Origin: Haloplanus rubicundus
Lineage (GTDB): Archaea; Halobacteriota; Halobacteria; Halobacteriales; Haloferacaceae
NCBI RefSeq assembly: GCF_003342675.1
Contig: NZ_CP031147.1
Location: 62,001 to 126,000, forward strand
Direction of reading: 5' to 3'
Length of the DNA stretch: 64,000 nt
Shown here one piece after another: positions 51,998 to 60,882 of the stretch. Numbering within the stretch: the stretch's first letter is position 1; each line of letters opens with the position of its first letter. Made by a program: the position numbers and the translations under genes. Below the pieces are notes generated by a model that was given only the letters and a program-made list of their open reading frames with translations, was not told the origin of the DNA and did no database searches.

Positions 51998-53524
51998 ATG
52001 GTGGGGAATGAGTCCGACCTCCCCTTCGGAGATGCGTTCAGCCCGGCGCAGCTCGATACTGATTCCGGGGAGTACACGAAGCTCGCTGCAGTCCTTGATC
52101 TGGTCGCAGAACACAAGGGCGAGGAAGCGGAGTTCAAGTCCGTCGTGGCTGAGCGCTTCTTCGAAGACTCCGGAACCCCCGATGAGCGAGCGCGACTCGT
52201 CGTGCTCGGACTCAAAGATCGAGGGTACCAGCTCGTTACGGATGACTTCTACTTCACCGAGCTCGGCGAGCGGCTGTACGACCTCAGGGACGACGAAGAC
52301 CAACTGTATCGCGAATTCGCCCGGCATATTCTGCTGAACCTCCACGGGCGGCAAGTGATCGACATAATTCGGGACCTCCAATCGGCCGGGCAAGATACGA
52401 CAGCAGACGAGATCAAGGACGCTCTCGGTCGCTATTACGACATCAAGATCGGAGAAACTTCGAACCACTGGAGCCAGATGCGTGGCTGGCTCGCTGAAGC
52501 GGAGATTCTCAACACTGGAAGTCCGTACTACGAGATCAACACAAGCAGACTCAACGAGATACTGGGACTCACCGCAGAGGAGCTCGACGCACTCGAAGGG
52601 CTCACCGACGAACAGCGGGCGTTTCTCCGTGCCTTCGCGATAATCGATCCCGACGAAGCGATCGAGAATACGGATGTCAGAACACTAGCAACGAATCACC
52701 ATGACCGAAACATCCCGCAAGGGAAGATCACGGAGAACATCCTTAACCCGCTCGCAGGGGCCGGATATCTCGAGATTACGTCCCAACGTGGCTCACCGAA
52801 CCTCATCGAGCCGACGGAAGCGTTCGATGCTGAGGTTCTTGAGCCGATACTAGAGCAGTACGCCGAACGAACAGGAATTCCTCGAGAGGCGCTTCGGCTC
52901 AGCTTCACCGAGCTCGAAAACGCACTCGATGGGGGAAGCTCATCCGAACGGGAAACCGGACTCATCGCGCTTGCTGTCCGGCTCGGGCGGCAGCTGGGAC
53001 TGGAGTATGTCGGGCGCCGAACCGACGATAGTGGTACGAGCGAAGCCACCACGGACGTCATCATGGACGATGCAAACCTGACGTTGACGCGGTGGTTGAT
53101 TCACTGCTCAGCCTCACGGTCGAAGGTCACGCCGACACAGATTGCAAGCGTCACGACAACCGCGCGACTCACGAACGCCAACACGATCCTCTATGTTGCC
53201 CGCTCCGGGTTCCGTGAGGACGCAACGCAGATGGCCGCCCGTATTATGCAAAACGAGCCCTACACGATTTTGACGCTCAACGAACAGCCAGATCCGGCAT
53301 ACGATGAGAACCCAGCAGCGCTCAGCGAGGCGTTGGAAGAGCAACTCCATTCAATTCGTCGAACCAAAGAGATACCCGATGACGGACCGTTCCGCGGTCG
53401 TTCGTTCGGAATCGAGGAGGACAGTGAAGGATCTCAAAGCATGATTCAAGGGTTTGAGGATGACTTCGAACGGTTTCAGGAATCAGAATCCGAAAAGCGG
53501 GATTTGACCGATTTTACCGGATAA
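51998..53524 (+). CDS. Winged-helix protein with possible Mrr-like nuclease C-terminus
   Basis: This 508-residue protein starts MVGNESDLPFGDAFSPAQLD. Residues 30-260 are helical with several winged-helix-like segments (LVAEHKGEEAEFKSVVAERF, ETSNHWSQMRGWLAEAEILN). From about residue 325 a different domain follows: LAVRLGRQLGLEYVGRRTDD, then TRWLIHCSASRSKVTPTQIA, then NANTILYVARSGFREDATQM. This order resembles the Mrr catalytic domain (QAKRW...VG...I..., GVFITTSGFS..A), but the Q-x-K is replaced by HCS, so activity is uncertain. Lying between methyltransferases, it is a plausible restriction subunit. TATA-like GGTTATGAAA precedes it by about 20-27 bases. An adaptor without catalytic function is the alternative. 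Confidence 0.6.
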   Translation: MVGNESDLPFGDAFSPAQLDTDSGEYTKLAAVLDLVAEHKGEEAEFKSVVAERFFEDSGTPDERARLVVLGLKDRGYQLVTDDFYFTELGERLYDLRDDEDQLYREFARHILLNLHGRQVIDIIRDLQSAGQDTTADEIKDALGRYYDIKIGETSNHWSQMRGWLAEAEILNTGSPYYEINTSRLNEILGLTAEELDALEGLTDEQRAFLRAFAIIDPDEAIENTDVRTLATNHHDRNIPQGKITENILNPLAGAGYLEITSQRGSPNLIEPTEAFDAEVLEPILEQYAERTGIPREALRLSFTELENALDGGSSSERETGLIALAVRLGRQLGLEYVGRRTDDSGTSEATTDVIMDDANLTLTRWLIHCSASRSKVTPTQIASVTTTARLTNANTILYVARSGFREDATQMAARIMQNEPYTILTLNEQPDPAYDENPAALSEALEEQLHSIRRTKEIPDDGPFRGRSFGIEEDSEGSQSMIQGFEDDFERFQESESEKRDLTDFTG

Positions 53525-53615
53525 CAAATCACGATAGAGGGCAGAAACAGTTCGTTCACAAACAAGAAATGACGAGAGTCGCTCCACTTACTACAGTCGA
53601 AAGAGACTTCTCAAT

Positions 53616-54692
53616 ATGACTTCGTCGTCGCCGGTAACGGATCTCCTCTCCCACTCCGCGGCATATTCGACTGACAACGGAGCGGCATACCTCGGGGACA
53701 GCCGTGATCTTCTCGATGATTTGCCGTCAAACTCGATTGACCTCGTCGTTACGTCGCCACCCTTCGAGCTGGCACACCAGAAAGAGTACGGCGACGATTG
53801 GGACGATGAGGACAAAAAGTATCAAGCGTGGTTCCTCGAATTCGCCGAGGAAGTCAAGCGCGTCCTCTGTGAGCACGGGAGTTTCGTCATCGAAATCGGC
53901 GGCGCCTTCAACTCAGGGACGCCATCGCGGTCGACCTACCAGTTCGAGCTCCTCACCAAACTCACGAGCGACCACGTCGGCTTCAAACTCGCACAGGATT
54001 TCTACTGGCATAACCCAGCAAAACTCCCCTCCCCCGCAGAATGGGTCAATCGACGGCGAATCAGGGTGAGTGATGCAGTAACACACATCTGGTGGCTCGC
54101 TCCGAACATCTCCGCCGATAGTGCGACGGAGCCGGACGAGCAACCGGTCCCAGAAGCGGATAATCGCCGGGTATTGACGGAATACAGTCAAAGCCAGCAG
54201 GACCTCATGGAGAAGGGGGAGTACAATGCTGGAGAGCGTCCGTCGGGCCACAACATTAGCGAAGAGGGCTTCTTTACCGATTCCGGGGGCGCGATCCCTG
54301 ATAACCTTATTTCCGCGACGAATACGGGTAGCCAGACCCACTACGACAAGATGTGCAGTCGAGCAGGGCTCGATAAGCATCCAGCACGCTTCCCTGATGA
54401 GATTCCGGAGTTCTTCGTGAAGTTCCTCACGCCAAATCCACCCTACGATGACTGGAACCGTGGGTATCTCGACCGACCGGTGGTGTTGGATATCTTCGGC
54501 GGATCGAACATCACGGGCAAGATTGCCGAAGAGCTGGGTCGGTATTGGCTGGCATTCGAGAAAGACGAAGAGTATCTCGAAGCCTCCGAGGTACGATTCC
54601 TCTCACCGATGCAAGTTGAGCGGAAATTCAACGACACTCAGCACGGGCTGGATGATTTCACCGATTGCGGGGAATCCGAACCAGAGCCGTAG
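53616..54692 (+). CDS. Beta-class DNA methyltransferase (M2)
   Basis: This 358-residue SAM-dependent DNA methyltransferase has the catalytic motif IDLVVTSPPFELAHQKEYGD near residues 42-61 and motif I VVLDIFGGSNITGKIAEELG near 288-307, preceded by HPARFPDEIPEFFVKFLTPN. Motif IV before motif I defines the beta class, and SPPF is typical of N4-cytosine enzymes, although N6-adenine activity cannot be excluded. Between the motifs lies a target-recognition insert. It starts at ATG 53616, 91 bases after the winged-helix gene on the same strand, and converges with the third methyltransferase only seven bases away. Confidence 0.88.
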   Translation: MTSSSPVTDLLSHSAAYSTDNGAAYLGDSRDLLDDLPSNSIDLVVTSPPFELAHQKEYGDDWDDEDKKYQAWFLEFAEEVKRVLCEHGSFVIEIGGAFNSGTPSRSTYQFELLTKLTSDHVGFKLAQDFYWHNPAKLPSPAEWVNRRRIRVSDAVTHIWWLAPNISADSATEPDEQPVPEADNRRVLTEYSQSQQDLMEKGEYNAGERPSGHNISEEGFFTDSGGAIPDNLISATNTGSQTHYDKMCSRAGLDKHPARFPDEIPEFFVKFLTPNPPYDDWNRGYLDRPVVLDIFGGSNITGKIAEELGRYWLAFEKDEEYLEASEVRFLSPMQVERKFNDTQHGLDDFTDCGESEPEP

Positions 54693-54698
54693 CGTTTC

Positions 54699-55907
54699 CT
54701 AATCGTTCCCGACTTCAGCGAACTCGCCGAAGTCACTCGTTTCATCGTTCAACGAGTCTCGAATCTCGTCTTCGTCCATAAACCGGAACTGCGAGGTCTG
54801 CACGTACTGTTCCTCTCGCTCAAAGCCGAGCCAATAGCGCCCCTTCGATTCTGCGACCTTCCCAGTCAAGTTACTCCCGGCGAAGATGTCTAGGACGATC
54901 GGCCGGTCCAACGTACCGCGGTCCCAGTCGTCATACGGCGGATCGGGCGTGAGGAAGCTGATGAAGAACTCCGGGATCTGTCGGGGAAACCGAGCTGGAT
55001 GATGGTCAAATCCGAACTCACGGCACATCCGAAGGTAATGCGTGTTGCTCGCAGTGTTTGAGGCCTCCACCAAATTATCGGGGTTTGGACCACCCATCCC
55101 CAAAGTCCGAAGCAGGTCCCCTGCCGACAGATCTTCTGGGCCTTCATCCGAAATCAGCTCAAGGAATTTAAGCGCGGAGATCTCGTCCCAGCGATCAAGA
55201 ACGCCCTGGGCTGAATGGCCCTCGATCAAGTTGTCTGGAATCGAGCCTTCATTCTTGTTGGCAAAGGATTCCGGGTCGATATCCCATCCTGAGCCTCGCT
55301 TGCCGTCATTGTACTCCGCAGTCTCTAACAGGTTCTTGTGGCTCTCACTGTACTCCTGTAACACCCGCTGGTTGCTCGCCTCCGGCTGCGGGTGTTCACC
55401 ATCCTTGACCGCAGAGTCCTTGTTGAGGTCCTTCGAGAGCCACCAGATGTGGGTGACAGCGTCGGTGACGCGGATCTTTCGAACATTCACCCACTCGATC
55501 GGGTTGGGAAGCTTAGCAGGATTGTACCAGTAGAAATCCTGTGCAAGGTCGAAATCCCCCTCCTCAACGAGACGGGTGAGGAGTTGGAACTGATAGATAG
55601 AGCGCTTGGGCCAGCCCTTTTCGAACGCACCGCCGATCTCGATGACGAAGCTTCCATGGGGAGCAAGAACGCGATGTACCTCCTCGGCAAACTCCATGAA
55701 CCAGTCGTTGTACCCTTCCTGGTCTTCGTTTCCATACTCCTTCTTGTGTTGGAGTGCAAAGGGAGGCGACGTAACGACTAGGTCGATACAGCCATCGGGG
55801 AGCTGTTTCAGGGACTCTCGACTATCTTCCTGAAACAGCCCACCGGACTCGGAGGAATAAGCGGGTTCTGAATCCATCAAGTCGAGAACCACCGGGTCAT
55901 CCGTCAT
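54699..55907 (-). CDS. Beta-class DNA methyltransferase (M3)
   Basis: This 402-residue paralogue of M1 and M2 starts MTDDPVVLDLMDSEPAYSSE. Motif IV IDLVVTSPPFALQHKKEYGN is near 40-59 and motif I IVLDIFAGSNLTGKVAESKG near 333-352. The shared stretches (LAQDFYWYNPAKLPNPIEWV, VTHIWWLSKDLN, HHPARFPRQIPEFFISFLTP) show that all three enzymes are close relatives, with the middle recognition region longest here. SPPF again suggests cytosine N4. It is intact. Three paralogues probably methylate different sites; alternatively they are relics of successive captures. Confidence 0.88.
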   Translation of the reverse strand: MTDDPVVLDLMDSEPAYSSESGGLFQEDSRESLKQLPDGCIDLVVTSPPFALQHKKEYGNEDQEGYNDWFMEFAEEVHRVLAPHGSFVIEIGGAFEKGWPKRSIYQFQLLTRLVEEGDFDLAQDFYWYNPAKLPNPIEWVNVRKIRVTDAVTHIWWLSKDLNKDSAVKDGEHPQPEASNQRVLQEYSESHKNLLETAEYNDGKRGSGWDIDPESFANKNEGSIPDNLIEGHSAQGVLDRWDEISALKFLELISDEGPEDLSAGDLLRTLGMGGPNPDNLVEASNTASNTHYLRMCREFGFDHHPARFPRQIPEFFISFLTPDPPYDDWDRGTLDRPIVLDIFAGSNLTGKVAESKGRYWLGFEREEQYVQTSQFRFMDEDEIRDSLNDETSDFGEFAEVGND

Positions 55908-56115
55908 TGCGTATCCAGAAGTCAACGAAAGAACTTGAATGTACAATACTTGGCCTCGGGTTAGAACCCTCGCTGAAGCGTAGCAGATCTACTCCTAGAC
56001 ACCTGTCCGACAATTGGGGCGACAATTGCTCGCCACCCCAAGCAGATAGACGAGAACCCGACACTGGGTGTTGATACAGGCGCCAAACAAGCGCTATGGA
56101 CATACATAGTTTGAT

Positions 56116-56628
56116 TTGAACTTCGTCCGAGAACATCTCAACGCCTCTGACTCAATCCCTATCGAAGCGCGACAACGCATCACTCGAAGCCTCTATCGCC
56201 ACCCCCAGCAGTCGCCGTCTACCAGTGACGTCAATGCGGCTGGGTTGGGTCTGACGCTCTCCGAACCAGAAACCGTCCCCGATGAGACCCGAACCGCCGC
56301 TCAAGATGTCCGGAGTCGGATATCGACAGGAACACCGACCGACGATATCGGCGTCGTCCTCGCGAGCCCAGTTCAGTATGCCGATCAAGTGCGGGAAGTC
56401 TTCGAAACGTACGATTTACCATACAGTCTACAAACCGAGATCCCTCTCTCCGAGACAGCATTGGGCGATGTGATCCAGACGATCTGCCAACTCGCACGGG
56501 AACCCCGTACTATCGAGACACTGCTTGACCTACTCACGAGTCCGTTGGGGCAGTCTACCACGGGAGCGATTACGTCACCAGTGCGGATGCAGCTGTGCGT
56601 AACTCACCAGATAGTCCCATTCGAATAA
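56116..56628 (+). pseudogene. Truncated AddB-like (inactive helicase-like) gene
   Basis: A 170-codon frame includes DIGVVLASPVQYADQVREVF, then ETYDLPYSLQTEIPLSETAL and GDVIQTICQLAREPRTIETL. This is the segment of AddB/RecC-type proteins in which helicase-like 2A elements recur (D-I-x-V-V-x...Y...V...F...I-P-Y...PL). The N- and C-terminal parts expected of such a protein (over 700 residues) are absent, so this is a fragment. It resembles, but is not identical to, the segment at about residues 320-375 of the protein encoded at 57840-59963. Confidence 0.5.
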
Positions 56629-56801
56629 CCCGAACGACTTCCAGAATCTGCCTGCGGCTGAATTAATGTCGTCTTTACTCGACCTTCCCCAGACTGAATA
56701 TATGAAAAAATTTTCGACACTAACATCATAGCGACAATCGTAGATCGGGATTCACTTCATGTATCGGACTGTCAAAAACCTACTCACCCCGTCGCTGGTG
56801 G

Positions 56802-57725
56802 CTACACATCCAATGAGATCTTTCGGTGAGATAATCCGTCGGCATCGGCGGTGAATACGCGAACGAATGGCTCGAACGATCGTTTGCTGATTCGCTCTGT
56901 TGCCCCGCCACAGAGGACCTTACAGCCCTGGACCACATCCCTTGCGTCCTTATGATGTTGTCCATCGATGATCGCATCGAACGCGAAGTTTCGCAGCCGG
57001 GCCCGTCTAAGGACCTCCCTAGCATCGCATTCAGCTTGATCTGGATTCACGAATTGGTAGAGCGACTGATGAAGGGCTAAAACGGCCGTTCGTTCCCGTG
57101 GCGGTGGTTCAGGATCGAAATGGCCGCTCGTCCACCATGAAATCGGCCGATGGTCTAAACCGTACAGCGCAAAATGGTCGTCCACTAATATCGGCGCCGT
57201 ATCGAGTGGCTGGGCCAATTCCAAGTCGACCAATTTATCGCGTGCCCGTTTCCCGTCCTCTCTCTCGTGGTCACCAAGGATGTAGAAAAAAGAAATATCC
57301 GATTCAAGTAATTTCGCCAGTTCGCGGATACAGATTCCGAGATGCTTGTTGGTTATTCCGGTCGTGGAATCGTTATGAAATAGATCACCTGTGTGAACGA
57401 CTGCATCCGCGTCGACCGAGATAGCGGCGTCGACAGCCTTTCTGAATCCAGTAGCGCAATCAATTTCCCACCCCTTTCCATGATGACCACCTTTCTCTCG
57501 ACCGATGTGGCTATCCGTCATATGGACAAGCACCGACTGCGAGGAACTCGGGGCGGTTCTCTGCTCTCGGATATATTGGTAATAAGTGTCGTATCCTAAC
57601 GCCTGCCAGTCGTGCTTGGAGTCTTTCTTACCGCTCACGTGTGCCGCTACCGATTCCACGGCGTCGGTGTAGCGGCAGCCGTCGACCGGGCACACGACGT
57701 TATCTTCGTTCCCGCTCGCCGGCAT
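56802..57725 (-). CDS. Mre11/SbcD-like metallophosphoesterase with N-terminal zinc finger
   Basis: This 307-residue protein begins with a C2H2-type finger (CPVDGCRYTDAVESVAAHVS, then a His at 38) followed by a calcineurin-like phosphoesterase: VLVHMTDSHIGREKGG (Asp71, His73), VVHTGDLFHNDS (Asp114), ILGDHEREDGKR (Asp152, His153, where most family members have GNHD) and IIDGQHHKDARD near 255. The pattern fits SbcD/Mre11 family DNA nucleases or repair phosphoesterases, but the C-terminal Mre11 cap is reduced. It diverges from the AddB-like gene across 114 bases. A TATA-like sequence (57747-57758) lies about 27 bases before its ATG. It probably works on DNA ends with the neighbouring helicase-nuclease. 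Confidence 0.8.
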   Translation of the reverse strand: MPASGNEDNVVCPVDGCRYTDAVESVAAHVSGKKDSKHDWQALGYDTYYQYIREQRTAPSSSQSVLVHMTDSHIGREKGGHHGKGWEIDCATGFRKAVDAAISVDADAVVHTGDLFHNDSTTGITNKHLGICIRELAKLLESDISFFYILGDHEREDGKRARDKLVDLELAQPLDTAPILVDDHFALYGLDHRPISWWTSGHFDPEPPPRERTAVLALHQSLYQFVNPDQAECDAREVLRRARLRNFAFDAIIDGQHHKDARDVVQGCKVLCGGATERISKRSFEPFVRVFTADADGLSHRKISLDV

Positions 57726-57746
57726 ATGGAGACGTTTTACTCAATG

Positions 57747-57758
57747 ATACTTATACTC
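57747..57758 (-). promoter_or_regulatory. TATA-like box of the phosphoesterase gene
   Basis: On the minus strand this reads GAGTATAAGTAT, centred about 27 bases before ATG 57725. The same 114-base gap carries GTATATTC (57778-57785) for the plus-strand gene. Confidence 0.45.
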
Positions 57759-57839
57759 TGACCAGTTCTGTAGTAGTGTATATTCAAACCACCGACGCCA
57801 CTAGCATTATGTCGGCGGCTTCTGACACTACGTATCATA

Positions 57840-59963
57840 ATGGGGACGGCTTCTGGAATATCGCTATCTGGCGATCTCCACGTATATCCATTCGGTTGCC
57901 CAGCACGATCCGATCTTGTCGCTCGGCGATACGAGCACCTACTCGACGAGAACAACCTCGAAGAGATCCTCTGTCTAACCCGCCTCTGTAGTGAACAGAC
58001 ACTCACAGAGGAGCTAGCGACGACACTCGATGTCGTCGGGCGTCCCACGGTAAAAACGCTCACGTCACTTGCCACCGAAATCCTGCGGACACTCATTCCC
58101 AGTATTGAAATCCTCTCGGATCACGAGCGGATCGAGCTACTTGCTGAACATCTCTCAGAGCATGAATGGGGAACGGACTATTTGGCGAATGCTGCTCAAC
58201 AGGGATCCTTTCAGCAAGACGTTGGTCGGTTGCTCATCGAGATGGAGTCTCGTGACGCGCTCTCACCGGAGATCTATGAGTCGACCGCATTGCAGGAGAT
58301 CGCCGCTGTGGGACAAGAATTCCAAACGCTTCTGGAGACGAACGAGTACGTTGATGAGCCGTCGCTAGTTCCACTCGCGACGGCCGCGCTCCGTACTGCG
58401 ATTGAGGAAGACGAGACACCGGATGCCATCGCAGAGCGAGAGGTACTAGTTATCGCCGACTTTGAGGAGTTCGCACAGACTGAACGACAGTTCCTGGAAA
58501 TGATAGCTGAGGCCGCTGACGCAACCGTCTGTGCGCTCGCTGAACGCCGGAGTCGCCTCCTCAGTAGCTGGCGGGAAGCGGGCTCCGTCGAAGAGATGGC
58601 GGATGGGCTGGAGATCATCCCGGAGGAAGACACCACTGAATCGCCGGCACTGCCACAGACCATCGGGCGGTATTTGGTGACTGGTGATCGCCCCGAAACG
58701 ACGACTGCGGATGGTGCCGTCCGAGTCATCGAGGCACCGACATTCAAACAACAGCTCACGCTCATCGCGGATGAAATCGAGCGGCTTTGCCGAACATCGG
58801 AATACACGTACTCGGATATCACCATCGGTTATCAGGATTCGAGCGCGCCGATAGAGCGAACGATACGGCTGCTCCGGCGACACGGGATTCCGACCACCGC
58901 GGTTACGCTCTCCCGATTAGGCGACGATCCGGCGGTTAGAGAACTCCACGACGTAATTACAGTCTGTGCAGAATCGACCGACGAGGAGACATCAAATGCA
59001 TGTCGCGAGCGGTTGCTCGAAATCGAGGGCGCAACCGAAGATATTCTTACAGACATCCGCGACGTGTCCTCGGCTATAGACGGCCTCTGGATGTGGATTG
59101 GGGCAACGGATCTCAAAGACCGAATCGGGACCAACTGGGAAGAAATCGAGACCAGAGATCAGTTTCGGCAGCTCCGTAAGGTTCTCGAGTTAGCCGAATT
59201 TCTGGAGTCGGAACCACGGCTTGATTCGACGTGGGATGCCTGTCATACGGCAGTGGAGCGCGCGTTCAAGTACTCCTCAACGCGTCTGGAAAATATCGAA
59301 ACCGACCGAGCCGATGGGGGTGTGCAGGTTCGGACGATCTACGGACTCAAGCACACCACCTCGAAGGCAGTCTTCCTCCCGAACGTCACTGATCAGGACT
59401 ATCCGTTCACCCCGGACCTCACAGCTCTGATCCCGACAAGCCGTCTTCGGACGGAGTCGGCTTTCCCGACACTCACGACACAATCCGTGAGGGATGTCGC
59501 CGAAACCTTCGAGACAGCGACCGAGACAGTTGACGACCCGTTCTACGCATACTTCACCCAGGTGAGTCGACGGCTACTCGGGATCGGTGCGTGTGCCGCC
59601 TCCGATCAGTTGTACTTCGGTGTGCCTCGCGAAAATGCTGATTCGCTGGGTACGTATCATCAACCCTCGAGATTTCTGACCGAGCTCGTGGATACGTTCG
59701 ATGCCATCGAACCACTCGCCAGCGACGGGGAGACACCAATAGCGAGTCACGGTGGGGCGAGTGAATTCGTCGTCGAGCACGTCGACGAGACACTCGAAGA
59801 GGTACGACGGGCAGCTGTCGGCGGCGACTCGGTCGATCTCGACGCATACGAACAGGAGTTGCGTGCCATTGAAACACTCCTAGAGAAGCCTGAGGCAGCG
59901 ACCGTTCGGGATGCGATCGAGGCTCGGATCGACTTCCGACATGGGAGGGTTCGACGTGACTGA
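57840..59963 (+). CDS. AddB/RecC-like inactive helicase protein
   Basis: This 707-residue protein starts MGTASGISLSGDLHVYPFGC. Where helicases carry Walker A (GxxGxGKT) it reads FGCPARSDLVARRY, so ATP binding at this site is lost. Later parts keep the helicase-like scaffold: EREVLVIADFEEFAQTERQF near 200-219, GAVRVIEAPTFKQQLTLIAD near 297-316, ITIGYQDSSAPIERTIRLLR near 327-346 and a TIYGLKHTTSKAVFLPNVTD segment near 500 that corresponds to motif V regions (HxxKGLE...). This matches AddB/RecC-type partners. No C-terminal nuclease is present; the nuclease is encoded by the next gene, which overlaps it by 8 bases. Confidence 0.75.
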   Translation: MGTASGISLSGDLHVYPFGCPARSDLVARRYEHLLDENNLEEILCLTRLCSEQTLTEELATTLDVVGRPTVKTLTSLATEILRTLIPSIEILSDHERIELLAEHLSEHEWGTDYLANAAQQGSFQQDVGRLLIEMESRDALSPEIYESTALQEIAAVGQEFQTLLETNEYVDEPSLVPLATAALRTAIEEDETPDAIAEREVLVIADFEEFAQTERQFLEMIAEAADATVCALAERRSRLLSSWREAGSVEEMADGLEIIPEEDTTESPALPQTIGRYLVTGDRPETTTADGAVRVIEAPTFKQQLTLIADEIERLCRTSEYTYSDITIGYQDSSAPIERTIRLLRRHGIPTTAVTLSRLGDDPAVRELHDVITVCAESTDEETSNACRERLLEIEGATEDILTDIRDVSSAIDGLWMWIGATDLKDRIGTNWEEIETRDQFRQLRKVLELAEFLESEPRLDSTWDACHTAVERAFKYSSTRLENIETDRADGGVQVRTIYGLKHTTSKAVFLPNVTDQDYPFTPDLTALIPTSRLRTESAFPTLTTQSVRDVAETFETATETVDDPFYAYFTQVSRRLLGIGACAASDQLYFGVPRENADSLGTYHQPSRFLTELVDTFDAIEPLASDGETPIASHGGASEFVVEHVDETLEEVRRAAVGGDSVDLDAYEQELRAIETLLEKPEAATVRDAIEARIDFRHGRVRRD

Positions 59964-60882
59964 CCGTATGTCCCCATCCCGGGTGGCGACGTATCTGACC
60001 TGCCCCCGGCAGTTCGAATTCAACTATGAACACCAACTGGAGACCGAGGATCGAACTGACATGGAGCGGTACTTCAATCGCGGGAATGTCCTCGATACGT
60101 CACTGCAGGAAACGGCAGATGCTGTCTCACCCGCTACAGACACGGAATCAGTTAGAGCCCTTGCTCGTGAAGAGTTCGATAAACAGTGGGCCGAAGAGAC
60201 GAGCGTCGACTGTTATCCCTCGGCGGCCTCCTACGAATACGACCGGCAGATTTCGAAGGCTGCGATCGAGGACTACCTCAATCCCGAAACCAGCGGGGAG
60301 GGTGTCGAGCATCTTCGGCGTTCAGTAGGGACCGAAGTTCATCTCGAATGGGTCGATCCGGAGTTAGGGCCGATGCACGGGTATGCCGACAACATCGTCG
60401 AAACCCGAGACGGCCTGCTCATCATCGATTACAAGGCGAGTTACAGCGGGCGACGATTCCCGAATAAGAGTGGGTCCGACCTTCAGAACCAGATAGAAGG
60501 GACGAAGCACTACCCAAAACGACTCAAAAAGTGGCTCCAGATCGAGATGTACTGTGCCGGCATTGAAGAACACGAGAGCTACTCTGCAGGCGATGAGATT
60601 CGATTCATGTTTTACGGACTGATCAGCTCCAAGACACGCGAAGCGACTGAAGAGGGGTACAGTATCAGCGTCTCCGGGAAGGAGTGGGACATGACGGACC
60701 TGTATCGGTCACACGAAGAGGAATTACAGTCCCTACTCAGCTGGGGTGTCGACGGCATTCGAGACGAGGTATTCGATCCGACCGAGCAATCGTGGTCGTT
60801 GATCCAAGAGGAGGCCTGTGAGGGTTGTGACTATCGCCGGGGCTGTGGCGATTATCTCGCCGAAGAGGTTCGGTTCTCATGA
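59956..60882 (+). CDS. Cas4/RecB-like PD-(D/E)XK nuclease with Fe-S cysteines
   Basis: This nuclease of about 308 residues starts at GTG 59956 (overlapping the previous stop as GTGACTGA); ATG 59968 is an alternative. MSPSRVATYLTCPRQFEFNY near the N-terminus is the RecB-nuclease opening with its first Cys. The catalytic core is MHGYADNIVETRDGLLIIDYKAS near 138-160 (D and E/D-x-K). A C-terminal CEGCDYRRGC near 287-296 supplies three more Cys, the arrangement that binds a 4Fe-4S cluster in Cas4 and AddB. There are no cas genes near. The protein probably replaces the nuclease domain missing from the AddB-like gene. Its stop overlaps the helicase ATG by four bases. Confidence 0.85.
   Translation: MTDRMSPSRVATYLTCPRQFEFNYEHQLETEDRTDMERYFNRGNVLDTSLQETADAVSPATDTESVRALAREEFDKQWAEETSVDCYPSAASYEYDRQISKAAIEDYLNPETSGEGVEHLRRSVGTEVHLEWVDPELGPMHGYADNIVETRDGLLIIDYKASYSGRRFPNKSGSDLQNQIEGTKHYPKRLKKWLQIEMYCAGIEEHESYSAGDEIRFMFYGLISSKTREATEEGYSISVSGKEWDMTDLYRSHEEELQSLLSWGVDGIRDEVFDPTEQSWSLIQEEACEGCDYRRGCGDYLAEEVRFS

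Noticed and set aside
59956-60882. Cas4 of a CRISPR system
   Set aside because: There is no cas1, cas2 or array in the window, and the overlap with AddB- and AddA-like genes explains it better.
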